NCBI GenBank assembly: GCA_005798855.1
Contig: SYIF01000107.1
Location: 1-33,130, forward strand
DNA length: 33,130 bases
Direction: 5' to 3'
From: Actinomycetota bacterium
GTDB taxonomy: Bacteria; Actinomycetota; Thermoleophilia; Gaiellales; F1-60-MAGs149
Both the position numbers and the translations under genes were made by a program. The first letter of the stretch is position 1; each line of letters starts with the position of its first letter. This document shows positions 31,835-33,130 of this stretch, in pieces. The notes under the pieces were generated by a model that had not been told where the DNA came from, did no database searches, and was given only the letters and a program-made list of their open reading frames with translations.

Positions 31835-32683
31835 CTACTCCTCGCCCGGGACCTTCTTGATCCGCTCACGGTTGCGCTTGGCCTTCTCGCGACGAAGCTT
31901 GATGACCTCTTTGCGTCGCTCGTTTTCTTTCGGCGACTCGTTGATCACGAGTCGGCCCGTCACATCGCCGTAGAGGTTGCGGAAGACGAGCGCCGCGACA
32001 GGCCAGACGATGATGGTGGTGACGGCGAACGTGACCTGCTGCTGCAAAAGCGACCCAAGTGGTGTCAGCAGGATGCCAAAACCGACAGCTACGGCGGCGA
32101 TCACGATCGCGAGGCCGAGAACACAGGCGTACGTGCGCTTGAACCAACGCACCGTCGTCCGCAGGCCTTGCCAGAGAGAGCCAAACCCTGTCGCGTCACC
32201 CGAGGCCGCGATGATCGGCGGGAAGGCAAGCAACGGATAGAACACGATCGCGACGAAGACAAGCTGCCAGATCAGTAGCGTGCCGACCGCGACAGTGACG
32301 ACACCGGCGATCAAGAGCGAGCCAAGACGCCCACGGAGGCTTCCCACCACGAGCATCGTGGCGAGCGAGAGCACCATAAAGTTGCCAAGTGCGAAGGCCG
32401 CTGCATAGAGCAGCCCGGCCCACAATCCTGGAACCGCCGTACCCGACACAATCACCTTGACGCCCAGAAGTGGCATCGCGCTGACGGCTGCAATCAGCAG
32501 ATAGCCACCGAAGTTGACGCCAAAGCGCCGAAAAGCGGCCTCGAAGTACGCACCGACAGGATGCAATGGCCGACCGGTCGGCCCGAGTGGCCCCTGCTCT
32601 TCCTCGACAACCGGTGCCTCAAGCTCGAGGCTCTGATTGTTGGCAGCGTCGGACGACGCAGAGCGACGGCGGAACAATCCCAT
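31835..32683 (-). CDS. Polytopic membrane protein of unknown function
   Basis: A 282-residue protein that I do not recognise as a named family. Residues 1-45 are cytoplasmic and polar (a basic GLFRRRSAS start, then acidic). About six hydrophobic segments follow between residues 55 and 235, including LLIWQLVFVAIVFYPLLAFPPIIAAS and VTFAVTTIIVWPVAALVFRNLYGD. The last ~38 residues are a strongly charged, likely helical tail rich in Lys, Arg and Glu (residues 245-282). Arrangement and size resemble the glycerophosphodiester-phosphodiesterase-associated/DUF membrane domains of actinobacteria, a weak comparison. Its ATG is 2 bases after the clpB stop, so it is probably cotranscribed with the chaperone gene. 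Confidence 0.82.
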   Translation of the reverse strand: MGLFRRRSASSDAANNQSLELEAPVVEEEQGPLGPTGRPLHPVGAYFEAAFRRFGVNFGGYLLIAAVSAMPLLGVKVIVSGTAVPGLWAGLLYAAAFALGNFMVLSLATMLVVGSLRGRLGSLLIAGVVTVAVGTLLIWQLVFVAIVFYPLLAFPPIIAASGDATGFGSLWQGLRTTVRWFKRTYACVLGLAIVIAAVAVGFGILLTPLGSLLQQQVTFAVTTIIVWPVAALVFRNLYGDVTGRLVINESPKENERRKEVIKLRREKAKRNRERIKKVPGEE

Positions 32684-32685
32684 GC

Positions 32686-33129
32686 TCAGACGGCCGCCTG
32701 AGGAGTCGCAATCGTGAAGACAATGCCGTCGTCTGTGTCACTGGCTTCTGCAATCACACGGGCACCATCGCCGATATCGCCCTCGAGCAGGCGCAGCGCC
32801 AGCGGATTTTCCAGCAGGCGCTGGATTGCACGCTTGAGCGGTCGAGCGCCATACGTGGGATCGTAACCTTCGCGAGCCAACAGATCCTTAGCAGCATCGG
32901 TCACCTCAAAGGCCACACGACGAGCCTCAACGCGGCGTACAAGACGCTCGACCTGCAGGTCGACGATCTTGCGGATCTCGAGTTCGGTCAGGCGCTGGAA
33001 GATCACCGTCTCGTCGATGCGGTTGAGGAACTCTGGTCGGAAGGTCTGCCGCAGCACACCATCGACACGATCGCGGATCTCGTCGTCGGAGAGCTCGCCG
33101 AGCACGAACTCGGACCCAGCATTCGAGGT
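32686..33129 (-). CDS. clpB: ATP-dependent chaperone ClpB, C-terminal end (5' part outside window)
   Basis: The frame is open to the end of the window, so only the last ~147 residues are seen. They begin inside the second AAA+ module at the sensor-1 strand (TSNAGSE), continue with the arginine-finger region FRPEFLNRIDETVIFQRL, and end with the small helical domain holding sensor 2 (DPTYGARPLKRAIQRLLENPLALRLLEG). This fits ClpB, the protein disaggregase that works with DnaK; ClpC is less likely given this order and ending. The protein ends ATPQAAV, and the membrane protein gene follows after 2 bases. Confidence 0.9.
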   Translation of the reverse strand, partial: TSNAGSEFVLGELSDDEIRDRVDGVLRQTFRPEFLNRIDETVIFQRLTELEIRKIVDLQVERLVRRVEARRVAFEVTDAAKDLLAREGYDPTYGARPLKRAIQRLLENPLALRLLEGDIGDGARVIAEASDTDDGIVFTIATPQAAV

Positions 33130-33130
33130 C

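Overview
The window is GC-rich, and genes are packed on both strands with 4-bp ATGA/GTGA overlaps and several GTG starts. The gene order glmU-prs-L25(ctc)-pth is typical of Gram-positive and actinobacterial chromosomes. The FCD-type GntR regulator, the acyl-CoA enzymes, the VapBC pair and the C-terminal style of one secreted glycine-rich protein fit a high-GC actinobacterium. Class Thermoleophilia is my best guess, but this is an inference by eye and no database was searched. No rRNA, tRNA, CRISPR array, transposase or phage gene was recognised.

Region 1 (1-7440) has a truncated spermidine/putrescine-type ABC importer on the plus strand (ATPase end plus two permeases) ending in a strong hairpin terminator. 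It faces a minus-strand pair, a zinc-free quinone-oxidoreductase-like MDR protein and an MmgE/PrpD protein. An MFS transporter and a divergent HpcH/HpaI (CitE-like) lyase follow.

Region 2 (7441-16059) is a minus-strand catabolic block. A GntR/FCD regulator leads a probable operon of class III CoA-transferase, HyuA, HyuB and an N-carbamoylsarcosine-amidase-like hydrolase. A TTGTGTACAA operator sits just upstream of the regulator start. The HyuA/HyuB/amidase trio matches the last two steps of creatinine/N-methylhydantoin breakdown (cyclic amide to N-carbamoyl amino acid to amino acid, CO2 and ammonia), but the exact substrate is unknown. An acyl-CoA dehydrogenase and a 4HBT thioesterase lie upstream on the same strand.

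Region 3 (16077-19303) is on the plus strand: a SAM methyltransferase, a DUF3891 protein with HD-like metal ligands, a BKACE (beta-keto acid cleavage) enzyme, and a VapB/VapC toxin-antitoxin pair.

Region 4 (19313-33130) contains a YtcJ-like amidohydrolase, a frameshifted secreted glycine-rich surface protein, a PrxQ-type peroxiredoxin and then the housekeeping run glmU-prs, interrupted by an exported sulfatase and a small secreted protein, followed by L25 and pth. After that come a lone molybdenum hydroxylase large subunit, a polytopic membrane protein, and the 3' end of clpB.

The most unusual non-coding signal is a family of intergenic palindromes sharing a GGGGTC(T/A)GACCCC-like core but carrying different symmetric arms at each locus (7445-7487, 14219-14315, 31727-31833). 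At two loci the copies form inverted pairs.
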